DNA from: Lachnospiraceae bacterium UBA7054
GTDB taxonomy: Bacteria; Bacillota; Clostridia; Lachnospirales; Lachnospiraceae
Length of the DNA stretch: 61,068 bases
Reading direction: 5' to 3'
Assembly (NCBI GenBank): GCA_002492725.1
Contig: DLAF01000011.1
Coordinates: forward strand, 72,526 to 133,593
Below, one piece after another: positions 1 through 8,007 of this stretch (positions are counted from its first letter, which is position 1; each line of letters begins with the position of its first letter). A model generated the notes under the pieces. That model was not told the DNA's origin and did no database searches. It was given only the letters and a program-made list of their open reading frames with translations. The translations under genes were made by a program, and so were the position numbers.

Positions 1-6
1 CCACAT
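1..6 (-). CDS. Start of next gene, cut by window edge (possibly rny)
   Basis: Only the first two codons (ATG TGG) are inside the window. They are preceded by a strong ribosome-binding site (AAGGAGG, about 9 nt upstream) and a clear promoter, so a gene almost certainly starts here and runs off the left edge. Identity is inferred only from known gene order: in many Firmicutes rny (RNase Y) follows recA/recX. Two residues cannot confirm this. Confidence 0.4.
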
Positions 7-60
7 TACAGGAGCACCTCCTTATTTAGTTTTCATTGTACGATTACCAAATCTATTGAC

Positions 61-91
61 GGCTGTCTTTTGTTGCCAAATAATGACAGCC
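61..91 (-). other. Leader hairpin upstream of the left-edge gene
   Basis: A 7-bp stem (GGCTGTC / GACAGCC) encloses an inner 4-bp stem (TTTG/CAAA) closed by a GCAA tetraloop of the GNRA type. It lies between the promoter and the ribosome-binding site, so it would be in the 5' leader. No U-tract follows, so it is not a classic terminator. It may be a stability or processing element. Confidence 0.45.
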
Positions 92-119
92 CGATAGTCA
101 GCAAAACTACAACATATTA

Positions 120-148
120 ATTCTATACTGAATTTTATGTTATGTCAA
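120..148 (-). promoter_or_regulatory. SigA-type promoter for the left-edge gene
   Basis: A perfect TTGACA -35 box (143-148) and TAGAAT -10 box (120-125) are separated by 17 bp. The -35 lies inside the 3' end of recX, so the downstream gene can be transcribed independently of recA-recX. Confidence 0.75.
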
Positions 149-752
149 GTAAAAGAGCTCTGTTAATCGCCTCTGCATGAAAACCTCTCCTGTAAAGAAA
201 CGCGTACATCCGCTGTTTTTCTTTATCCGTAGCTGTTCTGTGATTATAATTTTTCTTTTCCAACAACGCTTTGATCATGCTTTCCTCATCCTGCGCCGTC
301 CCTTCCGCCGCAAGCTTTTCAAATACCTCCCCGATCAGTGCCTTGGAAATTCCCTTTTTCAGCAGATCCTGCTCCAAACGCGTCCGACTCTTTCGCTCCA
401 GCTGGCAGCGAATAAAATCCTCCGCATAACGGGCATCATCCACATAACCGTAAGATGCTGCGTATGCGATTGCCTCCTCAATGCACGTCTCCGGATAGCT
501 TCCCTCTCTCAGTTTTTCCCGCAGTCCCGCCGCCGTATAGTCCCTTCTCTGCAGCAGATTCATCACCCGCTTTTTCGCACGCAGTGGAAGAATTTCCTCC
601 CTGATTCTGCGCAGGGTTTCCTCCGGAATCTCTTTGTCCTCTTTGACATCCAGTTTTGCGAGTTCGCCTCGATACAGCACAAAAGCCGAGCCATCTTCCA
701 TAATAACCCGGTATCTGCCCCGGGTCAGAGCCGTCATCTGCGTCACGGTCAT
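135..752 (-). CDS. recX: Regulatory protein RecX
   Basis: RecX binds RecA and modulates its filament and recombinase activity in the cytoplasm. The 205-residue protein has the family's helical-repeat pattern, including a motif of the type SYGYVDDARYAEDF near residues 100-113 and a second YRRGF-type repeat near the C terminus. Length is usual for clostridial RecX. It follows recA by 66 bp with no terminator between, so it should be co-transcribed with recA under SOS control. The start is backed by a GGAGG 8 nt upstream. The bases GCTCCGGCATGGAGG around that site could fold a short stem that hides the Shine-Dalgarno sequence. Confidence 0.9.
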   Translation of the reverse strand: MTVTQMTALTRGRYRVIMEDGSAFVLYRGELAKLDVKEDKEIPEETLRRIREEILPLRAKKRVMNLLQRRDYTAAGLREKLREGSYPETCIEEAIAYAASYGYVDDARYAEDFIRCQLERKSRTRLEQDLLKKGISKALIGEVFEKLAAEGTAQDEESMIKALLEKKNYNHRTATDKEKQRMYAFLYRRGFHAEAINRALLLDIT

Positions 753-818
753 TTGTCATTCCTCCATGCCGGAGCTTTTTCCATCTTTCGCCCGGACTGG
801 GTCAGGCGCCTGCAGCAC

Positions 819-1904
819 TCACGCTTTCTCCGCTTTGTCTTTCCCGGATTCTTTGGCGGGCGCTTCCTTCGCAGACGCTTCCTTTGAAGGCGCCCCCGGC
901 ACCGGATCCGTCTCCATATTAAAAAGTTCCCTCACTCTTCTCTCTATCTCTGCACAAACCTCCGGATTGTCCTTCAGATATTGTTTGGCGTTCTCCCTGC
1001 CCTGACCGATCTTATTTCCCTCATAGGCGTACCATGCACCACTCTTATTAACAATGTTATTTTCCGCCGCCAGATCCAGGATATCGCCTTCCGTGGAGAT
1101 ACCCTCACCGAACATAATGTCAAACTCCGCCTCTTTGAAAGGGGGCGCCACCTTATTCTTTACAACTTTGACCCTGGTCCTGTTACCGATCACCTCGCCG
1201 CCCTGCTTCAGGGACTCGATGCGTCTGACATCCAGGCGCACGGACGAATAGAATTTCAAGGCGCGGCCGCCCGTAGTAGTCTCCGGATTTCCAAACATGA
1301 CCCCTACTTTTTCTCTGAGCTGATTGATAAAGACGACCGTACAATTTGACTTACTGATAACCGCCGTGAGCTTTCTGAGCGCCTGAGACATCAGCCGCGC
1401 CTGCAGACCCACATGGCTGTCTCCCATATCGCCGTCGATCTCCGCCTTGGGTACCAGCGCCGCCACGGAATCCACTACGATAATATCCACAGCACCCGAA
1501 CGCACCATGGTCTCCGTGATCTCCAACGCCTGCTCCCCGCAGTCCGGCTGAGAAATATAAAGATTGTCGATATCCACGCCGATGTTTTTCGCATAAACGG
1601 GATCCAGCGCGTGTTCCGCGTCAATAAAACCGGCGATGCCGCCGCGCTTTTGCACTTCCGCAATCATATGTAAGGTGACCGTGGTTTTACCGCTGGACTC
1701 AGGTCCATAAATCTCGATGACCCTGCCCTTGGGAATACCGCCCAGCCCCAATGCGATGTCCAGACTTAAGGAACCGGTGGGTATGGTCTCCACATTCATC
1801 TGTACGGAAGGATCGCCCAGCTTCATGACGGCTCCCTTGCCAAACTGCCGCTCTATCTGCCCTAAAGCCGCATCCAACGCTTTTAATTTTTCATCTCTTT
1901 CCAT
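819..1904 (-). CDS. recA: Recombinase RecA
   Basis: RecA forms ATP-dependent filaments on single-stranded DNA, performs strand exchange and triggers LexA self-cleavage. At 361 residues it is full length. Walker A is GPESSGKTT at about residues 67-75. A Walker B-like stretch (VDIIVVDSVAAL) and the L2 region with INQLREKVGVMFGNPETTTGG follow. The C-terminal 30 residues are a low-complexity Ala/Lys/Glu/Pro tail, common in RecA. Transcription starts from a promoter carrying two LexA boxes. The gene leads a recA-recX unit. Pathway: SOS response and homologous recombination. No intein or truncation. Confidence 0.98.
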   Translation of the reverse strand: MERDEKLKALDAALGQIERQFGKGAVMKLGDPSVQMNVETIPTGSLSLDIALGLGGIPKGRVIEIYGPESSGKTTVTLHMIAEVQKRGGIAGFIDAEHALDPVYAKNIGVDIDNLYISQPDCGEQALEITETMVRSGAVDIIVVDSVAALVPKAEIDGDMGDSHVGLQARLMSQALRKLTAVISKSNCTVVFINQLREKVGVMFGNPETTTGGRALKFYSSVRLDVRRIESLKQGGEVIGNRTRVKVVKNKVAPPFKEAEFDIMFGEGISTEGDILDLAAENNIVNKSGAWYAYEGNKIGQGRENAKQYLKDNPEVCAEIERRVRELFNMETDPVPGAPSKEASAKEAPAKESGKDKAEKA

Positions 1905-1924
1905 AATTTCTTCTCCTTTTTTGC

Positions 1925-1938
1925 AGAACGTCTGTTCT
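1925..1938 (-). promoter_or_regulatory. LexA (SOS) box 2 of recA
   Basis: The site reads AGAACAGACGTTCT on the minus strand, a perfect match to the GAAC-N4-GTTC core of Gram-positive LexA (DinR) boxes. It lies just downstream of the -10 box, where bound LexA would block transcription start. Confidence 0.85.
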
Positions 1939-1944
1939 TGTTAC

Positions 1945-1973
1945 AGAATAAAACAAATGTTCGATTTTGTCAA
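1945..1973 (-). promoter_or_regulatory. recA promoter (SigA type)
   Basis: TTGACA (1968-1973), a 17-bp spacer and TATTCT (1945-1950). One LexA box lies in the spacer and one just after the -10, so repression outside DNA damage is expected. Confidence 0.85.
1950..1963 (-). promoter_or_regulatory. LexA (SOS) box 1 of recA
   Basis: CGAACATTTGTTTT on the minus strand matches CGAAC-N4-GTTYK of the Gram-positive SOS box, with one weaker half-site. It fills most of the spacer between -35 and -10. Confidence 0.75.
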
Positions 1974-2184
1974 TTATTTTTTGTTATTTCTATCTTAGCA
2001 CTTATGCAGTCCCATAAATGACACTCTACCCTCCTTCCTCTCTTATCATTTAAATCGATGGAATTTGTGGCGAAATGCCGGATATGCGTGCGCATAACAG
2101 ATTCCATATGTTCAGATAAACTTATTTTAACAAAGAATCTCTGTCTTCTCAAGACTTAATTTACCAATACGGCCCTTTTCGCAT

Positions 2185-2214
2185 AAAAAACGCAGGCATC
2201 TTCCGACACCCGCG
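2185..2214 (-). terminator. Intrinsic terminator of the yicC-to-PYG operon
   Basis: A 10-bp stem (with three G-U pairs) is closed by a GGAA tetraloop and followed by six U residues on the minus strand. It sits 11 bp after the stop codon of the PYG-repeat gene and ends the long operon before recA's own promoter. Confidence 0.9.
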
Positions 2215-2225
2215 CTGCTCTTTGT

Positions 2226-3812
2226 CTAAAAAACTTTCAAATATTTTTCATACTCCTCATAGGTCACCGTCACCCAGCCTTCTTCATAGTTAAAGCCAAT
2301 CTCCATCCCCTTTGGCGTGTAGAAGACGATGATATCGTCGGATTTAAAATAATCCGTGATCTGCTGATCCGTCTTTCCGGTAAGATAAGTGATCTCACCA
2401 TTCTGCTCGTCGCTCTTATTTCGAAATTCCACGGAAAACGCATCATCCGTCACCAACATCTCCTTGTTGTCCAGGACAACGCCGTTTTTCATATCCACGT
2501 TGATGCAGACCAGACGGACATCCTGCCAGGAGATGCCGCCCGCGTCACTATACATTCTTTCATCATAGACGATGCTCAGCTTCTCCTCGTCCATATACGT
2601 CACATAACCGCTCAAAGCCGCCTGAAAAGTGCTGTCTTCATCTTCCTTGATTTTGGACTCATAATCCTTTTCAAAAAGCGCCGTCACCTCATCTACTTCT
2701 TTCTGAATGCTCTCGTTGAGCGTTCCCAGATTCGGCACGTTCTCTCCTGAAATAGTCGGAAGGTTCGCCGCAATATAAACATTCTCATAGTCCGTATCGT
2801 ACTCATACACCGAAAGCTCTACGGAATAGGACAAATCATCCCGGATCTCATCATGCAGGGTGTAATACTGTTCACTGTTATAGTCGTAGTCATAGTCCCC
2901 ACCGAAGGGATAGCCGTAATCATCATCATAATCATAGTCGTAGTCATAGTAATAATCATCATCATAATTATAGTAATCATCATAGTCATAATCATACGTA
3001 TGATGGTCATAATCGTGACGATCGTCATCATAATCATCCATATCATAGATATCGCGCCTGCTCTTTTCTTTCTCCTTGTCGCTTTCGGAAAGCAGACTGG
3101 CTGCCCTGCTCGCCAGAGCAATAACTGCCACCAAAAACAGGATAACAATGACCACCACAATACCTATGATCAACCCGGCATGCTGTTTTTTCTGCGGCGC
3201 TGCATAGGGGCTGTACGGATTGTAAGAATTGTCATATGGCGGCTGTCCGCCGTAAGGAGGCTGTCCGCCAAAGCCGCCGCCTGCCTGATTCCCGTAAGGA
3301 TTTGGCCCGCCATTTACATTCTGATTCCCGTAAGGATTTGGCCCGCCGTAGGGAAGCTGACTTCCGTAAGGATTTTGTGCGTCGTAAGGCTCCTGACTCC
3401 CATAGGGATTTGGCCCGCCATAGGGAACCTGACTTCCGTAAGGATTCTGTCCGCCGTAGGGAACCTGCCCCCCATAAGGATTCTGTCCGCCGTAAGCATT
3501 CTGATTTCCATAGGGATCCTGACCGCCGTAAGCATTCTGATTCCCGTATGGATTCTGACCGCCGTAAGCATTCTGATTCCCATAGGGATTCTGTCCGCCG
3601 TAAGCATTCTGATTTCCATAGGGATCCTGACCACCATAAGCATTCTGATTCCCATAGGGATTCTGTCCGCCGTAAGCATTCTGATTCCCATAAGGATCCT
3701 GTGACTGACTGCCCGAAAAAACGCCGTGTGTCTCCACCACCGTTTCCTCCGCAGGAACCTTCTCCACGACATCCGGTTCTGTATAGCCGTTCAAGTTATC
3801 CGATTCGTTCAT
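2226..3812 (-). CDS. PYG-repeat, acidic, single-pass membrane protein with an RsiV/DUF3298-like outer domain
   Basis: Unusual four-part protein of about 528 residues. Residues ~37-190 are a low-complexity Gly/Asn/Gln/Pro/Tyr region built on a 12-residue unit such as NPYGNQNAYGGQ. One membrane segment follows at ~211-240. Next comes an Asp/Tyr tract (~250-310) with runs such as YDYDYDYDDDYGYP. The last ~200 residues resemble the DUF3298/RsiV/PdaC-type extracellular fold, judged by overall pattern only. Positive charge lies before the membrane segment, so the repeats should be cytoplasmic and the acidic tract and domain outside. The start at 3812 follows AGGAAAGG at good spacing; a TTG at 3848 is less likely. 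It follows cinA by 16 bp and ends the operon, interrupting the usual cinA-recA order. Function unknown; envelope sensing or metal binding by the acidic tract is only a guess. Confidence 0.8.
   Translation of the reverse strand: MNESDNLNGYTEPDVVEKVPAEETVVETHGVFSGSQSQDPYGNQNAYGGQNPYGNQNAYGGQDPYGNQNAYGGQNPYGNQNAYGGQNPYGNQNAYGGQDPYGNQNAYGGQNPYGGQVPYGGQNPYGSQVPYGGPNPYGSQEPYDAQNPYGSQLPYGGPNPYGNQNVNGGPNPYGNQAGGGFGGQPPYGGQPPYDNSYNPYSPYAAPQKKQHAGLIIGIVVVIVILFLVAVIALASRAASLLSESDKEKEKSRRDIYDMDDYDDDRHDYDHHTYDYDYDDYYNYDDDYYYDYDYDYDDDYGYPFGGDYDYDYNSEQYYTLHDEIRDDLSYSVELSVYEYDTDYENVYIAANLPTISGENVPNLGTLNESIQKEVDEVTALFEKDYESKIKEDEDSTFQAALSGYVTYMDEEKLSIVYDERMYSDAGGISWQDVRLVCINVDMKNGVVLDNKEMLVTDDAFSVEFRNKSDEQNGEITYLTGKTDQQITDYFKSDDIIVFYTPKGMEIGFNYEEGWVTVTYEEYEKYLKVF
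3235..3700 (-). repeat. In-frame 36-bp tandem repeats coding the PYG region
   Basis: Directly repeated units of about 36 bp (12 codons), with shorter 18- to 21-bp variants toward the membrane-proximal end. Copies differ mostly at synonymous positions or by N/D exchanges. The repeats keep the reading frame throughout, so they are coding repeats and not CRISPR. Confidence 0.85.
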
Positions 3813-3828
3813 CTTTTTGCCTTTCCTT

Positions 3829-5100
3829 TTACTTCTCCTTACCGCCAAAAGTTACTTCACTGTAATACTGCAAAATGCACTCCCGCATCAGGGACAATGC
3901 CACTGCAACCGTATTCTCCCGAATCTTCGCACGGTTGCCGCTGAACTGACATTTCTTTACCGTAAGACGCCCGCAGACACTGCAGCCCATATACACCAGC
4001 CCCACCGGCTTTTCCTCTGTGCCGCCGTCCGGTCCTGCGATCCCCGTAACGCTGACAGTCACATCCGCCTTGGAAACAAGGGCCGCTCCCCTGGCCATCT
4101 CCTTCGCGACCTGCTCGCTGACCGCGCCGTGCTTTATCAGAAGATTTTTCTTGACACCGAGCAGTCTGCGCTTTGCCTTGTTTGAGTAAGTGATATAGCC
4201 GGCCTTAAAGACCTCAGACACGCCCGGCACGTTGATGAGCCTTGCCGCCAGAAGACCACCGGTACAGGATTCCACCGTACAGACCGTGAGGTGGTTTGCC
4301 AGCAGAAGATCGACCACCGACTTCTCCAGCGTCACCGTATCGTCCGTCGTGTAGATATTGCTGCCAAACCTTCCCTTTAACTCCTTCACCACGGGTTTTA
4401 CAAGCTTCTTTGCTTCCTTCTCATTCTCCGCTCTGGCCGTCACGCGCAGATGCACCTCACCCGTCTTGGCGTAGGTGGCAATGGTAGGATTCGTCTGTTT
4501 TTCAATCAGATCCTTCACCATCGTCTCCAGCTTGCTCTCCCCCACACCGCAGATCTTCACGGTCTGGGAAAAAATGACGCAGGACTGCAGTTTGCTCAAA
4601 TAAGGCATAATCGAAGTCTCAAACATCGGCACCAGCTCGTTGGGCGGCCCCGGCATCAGGATCACATGCTTACCGTTTTCTGCCATGATAATGCCCGGCG
4701 CCGTACCGTTAGGATTCTCCACCACGATACAGCCCTCCGGCACCATAGCCTGCTTCCAGTTGTTGCCCGTAATTTCCAGTCCCCGCTTCTCAAAAAAGAG
4801 TTTGATTGCATCCCTGCTCGCTTCATGCAGATACAGCGATTTTCCCATCACTTTCGCCGCAGCTTCCTTGGTAAGATCATCCTGCGTAGGACCGAGCCCT
4901 CCGGTAAGAAGCAGGATGTCGGAACGCGAAAGCGCCGTTCTTATGGTCTCGCATAGTCTCTCCTCATTGTCACCGACCACATCCTGATGATAGCAGGAAA
5001 GTCCGAGTCCCGCGCATTTTTCCGCCAGATAGGCGGCATTTGTGTTTACGATGTTTCCCAGAAGTATTTCCGTGCCCACTGCAATGATTTCAACCGTCAT
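3829..5100 (-). CDS. cinA: CinA: competence/damage-inducible protein with NMN deamidase domain
   Basis: Two-domain protein of 423 residues. The N-terminal MoCF-like domain (from about residue 1, VEIIAVGTEILLGNIVNTN) carries the LLTGGLGPTQDDLTKEA motif. The C-terminal PncC-type domain has TVESCTGG and the SVTGIAGPDGG motif and is linked in other bacteria to NMN deamidation in pyridine nucleotide salvage. The start at 5100 is chosen because GAGGTGG lies 5-6 nt upstream; an in-frame ATG four codons earlier lacks such a site. pgsA-cinA-recA order is conserved in Firmicutes, although a PYG-repeat gene intervenes here before recA. Confidence 0.93.
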   Translation of the reverse strand: MTVEIIAVGTEILLGNIVNTNAAYLAEKCAGLGLSCYHQDVVGDNEERLCETIRTALSRSDILLLTGGLGPTQDDLTKEAAAKVMGKSLYLHEASRDAIKLFFEKRGLEITGNNWKQAMVPEGCIVVENPNGTAPGIIMAENGKHVILMPGPPNELVPMFETSIMPYLSKLQSCVIFSQTVKICGVGESKLETMVKDLIEKQTNPTIATYAKTGEVHLRVTARAENEKEAKKLVKPVVKELKGRFGSNIYTTDDTVTLEKSVVDLLLANHLTVCTVESCTGGLLAARLINVPGVSEVFKAGYITYSNKAKRRLLGVKKNLLIKHGAVSEQVAKEMARGAALVSKADVTVSVTGIAGPDGGTEEKPVGLVYMGCSVCGRLTVKKCQFSGNRAKIRENTVAVALSLMRECILQYYSEVTFGGKEK

Positions 5101-5171
5101 AGTCCACCTCATTTCTGCGCCGCTCTTTGCGCATGACCGAAAAACACCCGTTATTGATACAATATCCGATT

Positions 5172-5708
5172 TTATGCTTTCTTTTCCCGCATGACATCCT
5201 TGTTTTTAATCAGGTAATCCACCAGCGAGACCACCGTCAGAATCACCGCCGCCCAGGTCACGATCGTGGTGAGAACGGACAGCGCCTCAAGATCTGCGAT
5301 CATCAGACAGATCATGACCATCTGAAAGGTTGTCTTAAACTTGCCCCAATAGCTGGCAGCAATCACCACGCCGTTGTCGGACGCCACCAGGCGAAAGCCG
5401 CTGATAATAAACTCTCTGGCAATGATGACAATCACCATCCAGGCCGCGATCCTCTCCATTTCCACCAGACAGATGAGCGCGGAACAGACAAGCAGCTTAT
5501 CCGCAAGCGGATCCATAAATTTCCCGAAATTTGTGACCAGATTATATTTTCTGGCAATCTTCCCGTCCAGCAGATCCGTCAGACTGGCCACAATAAAAAT
5601 AACAAGTGCAATCCAATGATCATATGGTGTTATGTCAACCAATAACAGCACCACGAAAAACGGGATCAACACCACGCGGAACATTGTCAGTTTATTCGGC
5701 AGATTCAT
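5172..5708 (-). CDS. pgsA: CDP-diacylglycerol-glycerol-3-phosphate 3-phosphatidyltransferase
   Basis: Makes phosphatidylglycerophosphate from CDP-diacylglycerol and glycerol 3-phosphate, the committed step to phosphatidylglycerol, in the inner membrane. The 178-residue protein begins MNLPNKLTMFR, typical of the family. It holds the CDP-alcohol phosphatidyltransferase signature as DLLDGKIARKYN...GKFMDPLADK at about residues 45-72, followed by several membrane segments. It overlaps the rimO stop region by 17 bp and lies 71 bp before cinA, within the same operon. Confidence 0.95.
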   Translation of the reverse strand: MNLPNKLTMFRVVLIPFFVVLLLVDITPYDHWIALVIFIVASLTDLLDGKIARKYNLVTNFGKFMDPLADKLLVCSALICLVEMERIAAWMVIVIIAREFIISGFRLVASDNGVVIAASYWGKFKTTFQMVMICLMIADLEALSVLTTIVTWAAVILTVVSLVDYLIKNKDVMREKKA

Positions 5709-7038
5709 CTTCTAACTCTCCCATCAAATCATATTCGTAGGAGCCTGTGACCCGGACCCGTACAAAATCTCCGGTCATCAGCTCTCTCCCTGTACGGCAA
5801 AACAAAAGTCCATCCACATCCGGCGCATCCCTGTAGGTTCTGGCCACATAGACTTCCTCGTCCGCAACCTTGCCCTCGATCATCACGGTAAGTGTCCGTC
5901 CCTCCATATCCGCCGCCTTTTCAAACGCGATTTCCTGCTGCAGCGCCATGATCTCATCCCGACGGGTACGCTTCACCTTCTCAGTAATCTGCCCGGGCAG
6001 TTTTGCCGCCGCCGTGTCCTCCTCCCTGGAATAGGGAAACACGCCAAGCCTGTCAAACCGCATCGTTTCCACGAAGGAAAGCAATGCCTCGTGATCCTTT
6101 TTCGTCTCCCCCGGGAAGCCCGAGATCAGCGTGGTTCGCAGACAGATATCGGGGATTTCTTTTCGGATATGGTTTATGATTGCAACAAGCTCCGCCTGAT
6201 CGGTCCTTCTTCCCATGCGCTGTAACACCTGATCGGAAGCATGCTGAATGGGAAGATCCAGATAATGGCAGATTTTTTCTTCCTCTTTGATCACGCGGAT
6301 CAATTCGTCGTCGATTTCCTCGGGATAGCAGTATAAAAGCCTGATCCAGACAAGACCGTCAATCTTACATAACTTTTGCAAAAGTTCCGGCAGTGCCTTG
6401 TGTCCGTATCGATCAACCCCGTAGACCGTAGTCTCCTGTGCCACGAGGATCAGTTCTTTTACGCCCTGCTCCGCCAACGTCTGCGCCTCCCGCAAAAGGC
6501 TCTCCATAGGAACGCTCCGATACGGGCCCCGCACCTTGGGAATAATGCAGTACGTACAGTGTTTGTCGCAGCCTTCGGCTATTTTGAGATAGGCGAAATG
6601 CCCGCCTGTGGTCAGCACCCGTTTTCGATCCGTAAGGGGCTTTTTATCCGGGGCATCATACTGATCCTGCGCGCTGCCCGCGAAAGCCTGATCCAGCGTC
6701 TGCACGATCCGGTCAATGGCTGTGGTGCCAAGCACCGCGTCCACTTCTTCGATCTCCTTTCGGATTTCCTCACGGTATCGTTCGGCAAGACAGCCCGTCA
6801 CGACAAGCGCCTGCAGGGAACCGCTCTTTTTCAGTTCGGCAAGCTCCAGGATCGTGTTTACACTCTCCTCCTTTGCGTCGCCGATAAAGCAGCAGGTATT
6901 GACTACTGCTGCCTCCGCCTGCGTCTCGTCGTCCGTAAAGACATAGCCGCCTTCTTCCAGCATACCGAGCATCATCTCGGAATCCACCAGATTCTTATCG
7001 CATCCAAGGGATACGAAGAGTACCTTCTTTTTCATCAC
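5692..7038 (-). CDS. rimO: Ribosomal protein S12 methylthiotransferase RimO
   Basis: Radical-SAM enzyme that adds a methylthio group to an Asp of ribosomal protein S12. At 448 residues it is full length. The N-terminal UPF0004 domain starts VLFVSLGCDKNLVDSEMM. The radical-SAM cluster motif CxxxCxxC is CDKHCTYC at about residues 158-165. A TRAM domain with GEL near the end closes the protein. SLGCDKN distinguishes it from MiaB. It overlaps pgsA by 17 bp, so translation is probably coupled. Either of two adjacent ATG codons could be the start. Confidence 0.95.
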   Translation of the reverse strand: MMKKKVLFVSLGCDKNLVDSEMMLGMLEEGGYVFTDDETQAEAAVVNTCCFIGDAKEESVNTILELAELKKSGSLQALVVTGCLAERYREEIRKEIEEVDAVLGTTAIDRIVQTLDQAFAGSAQDQYDAPDKKPLTDRKRVLTTGGHFAYLKIAEGCDKHCTYCIIPKVRGPYRSVPMESLLREAQTLAEQGVKELILVAQETTVYGVDRYGHKALPELLQKLCKIDGLVWIRLLYCYPEEIDDELIRVIKEEEKICHYLDLPIQHASDQVLQRMGRRTDQAELVAIINHIRKEIPDICLRTTLISGFPGETKKDHEALLSFVETMRFDRLGVFPYSREEDTAAAKLPGQITEKVKRTRRDEIMALQQEIAFEKAADMEGRTLTVMIEGKVADEEVYVARTYRDAPDVDGLLFCRTGRELMTGDFVRVRVTGSYEYDLMGELEDESAE

Positions 7039-7051
7039 AGCCAGCCCGGCC

Positions 7052-7375
7052 TTACTCGGCAGTTTCGGGCTTAAGAATCTCCTCTGCCACGGATTCCTCC
7101 GCAGCCTCGCCCTCTTCGCTTACCGGGGTTTCATCCTCCCCGGCGTTCTCATCGTTGAGAATCTTGATCATACCCTGATTTAACTCCTCCACGGCAACGG
7201 ACAAAGGCTTTTTCCCCTTACCGTCCACCAGTGCATCGTCTCCGGCGATGATCTGTCTGGCTCTCTTGGATGTAGCCATCACGATGGAATAACGGCTGGT
7301 CACTACGGGATCTTCCCCCTCCTCGACCTCGCTGTTTACTACCTGAATCAAATCTGCATAAGATGGATGTAACAT
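7052..7375 (-). CDS. rpoZ: RNA polymerase omega subunit
   Basis: Small subunit that helps assembly of RNA polymerase by binding beta-prime. The core (residues ~1-75) has the typical MLHPSYADLI start, the SRYSIVMATSKRARQI helix and the KKPLSVAVEEL stretch. The last ~30 residues are an acidic Glu-rich tail, which makes the protein (107 aa) longer than the ~70-residue minimal form. It sits directly after gmk (17 bp), as in Bacillus (yicC-remA-gmk-rpoZ). Confidence 0.93.
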   Translation of the reverse strand: MLHPSYADLIQVVNSEVEEGEDPVVTSRYSIVMATSKRARQIIAGDDALVDGKGKKPLSVAVEELNQGMIKILNDENAGEDETPVSEEGEAAEESVAEEILKPETAE

Positions 7376-7392
7376 AGTATTTTCCTCCTGCT

Positions 7393-8007
7393 TTACGCTA
7401 ATTCCTGTCTTATTTTTTCGATAAACTCCTCATTTCGCACCGGCGCATGATGCGCTGCGTCAATGATCGCATGAAGTTCCTTCACGCAGGTTTCCAGATC
7501 GTCGTTGATCAGCAGATAATCATATGCTTCAATCCCCTGCGCCTCCTCCTTTGCCCGCCGAAGCCTCTTGTCAACGACCTCCTCGGTCTCCGTCCCCCTG
7601 CCCAAAAGCCTGCGTCGAAGCTCCTCTGCACTCGGCGGCGCCACAAAAAGCAGGACGGCATCCGGGTATTGTTTCTTTACGGCGAGTGCCCCCTGGATCT
7701 CGATCTCGAGGATCACATCGCGTCCGAGAGCCATCTGCTCCTCCACATAGTCTCTCGGTGTCCCATAATAGTTATCACAGTACTGCGCATGTTCAATCAA
7801 TGCGTTGTCCGCGATCTTTTGTTCAAATTCCTCTCTGGTCAGGAAAAAGTATTCCCTGCCGTTCTCTTCACCGGGACGCGGCTTCCTGGTCGTGGCCGAA
7901 ATTGACAGGCTATACCCCTCGTACTCTTCCACCAGCTTTTTCATCAACGTGCCTTTGCCCGCCCCCGAAAATCCGGAGACAACGATCAAGATACCCTTAT
8001 TCTTCAT
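7393..8007 (-). CDS. gmk: Guanylate kinase
   Basis: Phosphorylates GMP to GDP with ATP. The P-loop SGFSGAGKGTLMKKL lies near residue 10. The GMP-binding segment SISATTRKPRPGEENGREYFF follows at about 35-55, and EIEIQGALAVKKQYPDAVLLF is the conserved middle. About 204 residues, normal length. Two starts are possible: ATG at 8019 has a GGAGG directly touching it, while ATG at 8007 has that site about 11 nt upstream and gives the usual N terminus. The gene overlaps the end of remA slightly. Confidence 0.95.
   Translation of the reverse strand: MKNKGILIVVSGFSGAGKGTLMKKLVEEYEGYSLSISATTRKPRPGEENGREYFFLTREEFEQKIADNALIEHAQYCDNYYGTPRDYVEEQMALGRDVILEIEIQGALAVKKQYPDAVLLFVAPPSAEELRRRLLGRGTETEEVVDKRLRRAKEEAQGIEAYDYLLINDDLETCVKELHAIIDAAHHAPVRNEEFIEKIRQELA

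Larger units (their letters stand above)
1905..2225. other. Intergenic region between recA and the PYG-repeat gene
   Basis: This 321-bp gap holds the recA promoter and two LexA boxes (1925-1973) and the terminator of the upstream operon (2185-2214). Between about 1974 and 2184 I see no further recognisable element. A 60-codon reading frame there overlaps the recA promoter and has no family resemblance, so I do not call it. Confidence 0.7.

Noticed and set aside
1970..2152. Sixty-codon minus-strand frame upstream of recA
   Set aside because: It overlaps the recA -35 box, has no ribosome-binding site and no recognisable product.
3480..3700. Regular 36-bp direct repeats resembling a CRISPR array
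   Set aside because: The repeats keep one open reading frame, have no unique spacers of constant length and encode a clear PYG pattern; no cas genes are nearby.
2853..3865. Long plus-strand reading frames opposite the PYG-repeat gene
   Set aside because: They are mirror frames of the repeats, with Ile/Val or Arg/His/Ser low-complexity products, no ribosome-binding sites and no family resemblance.
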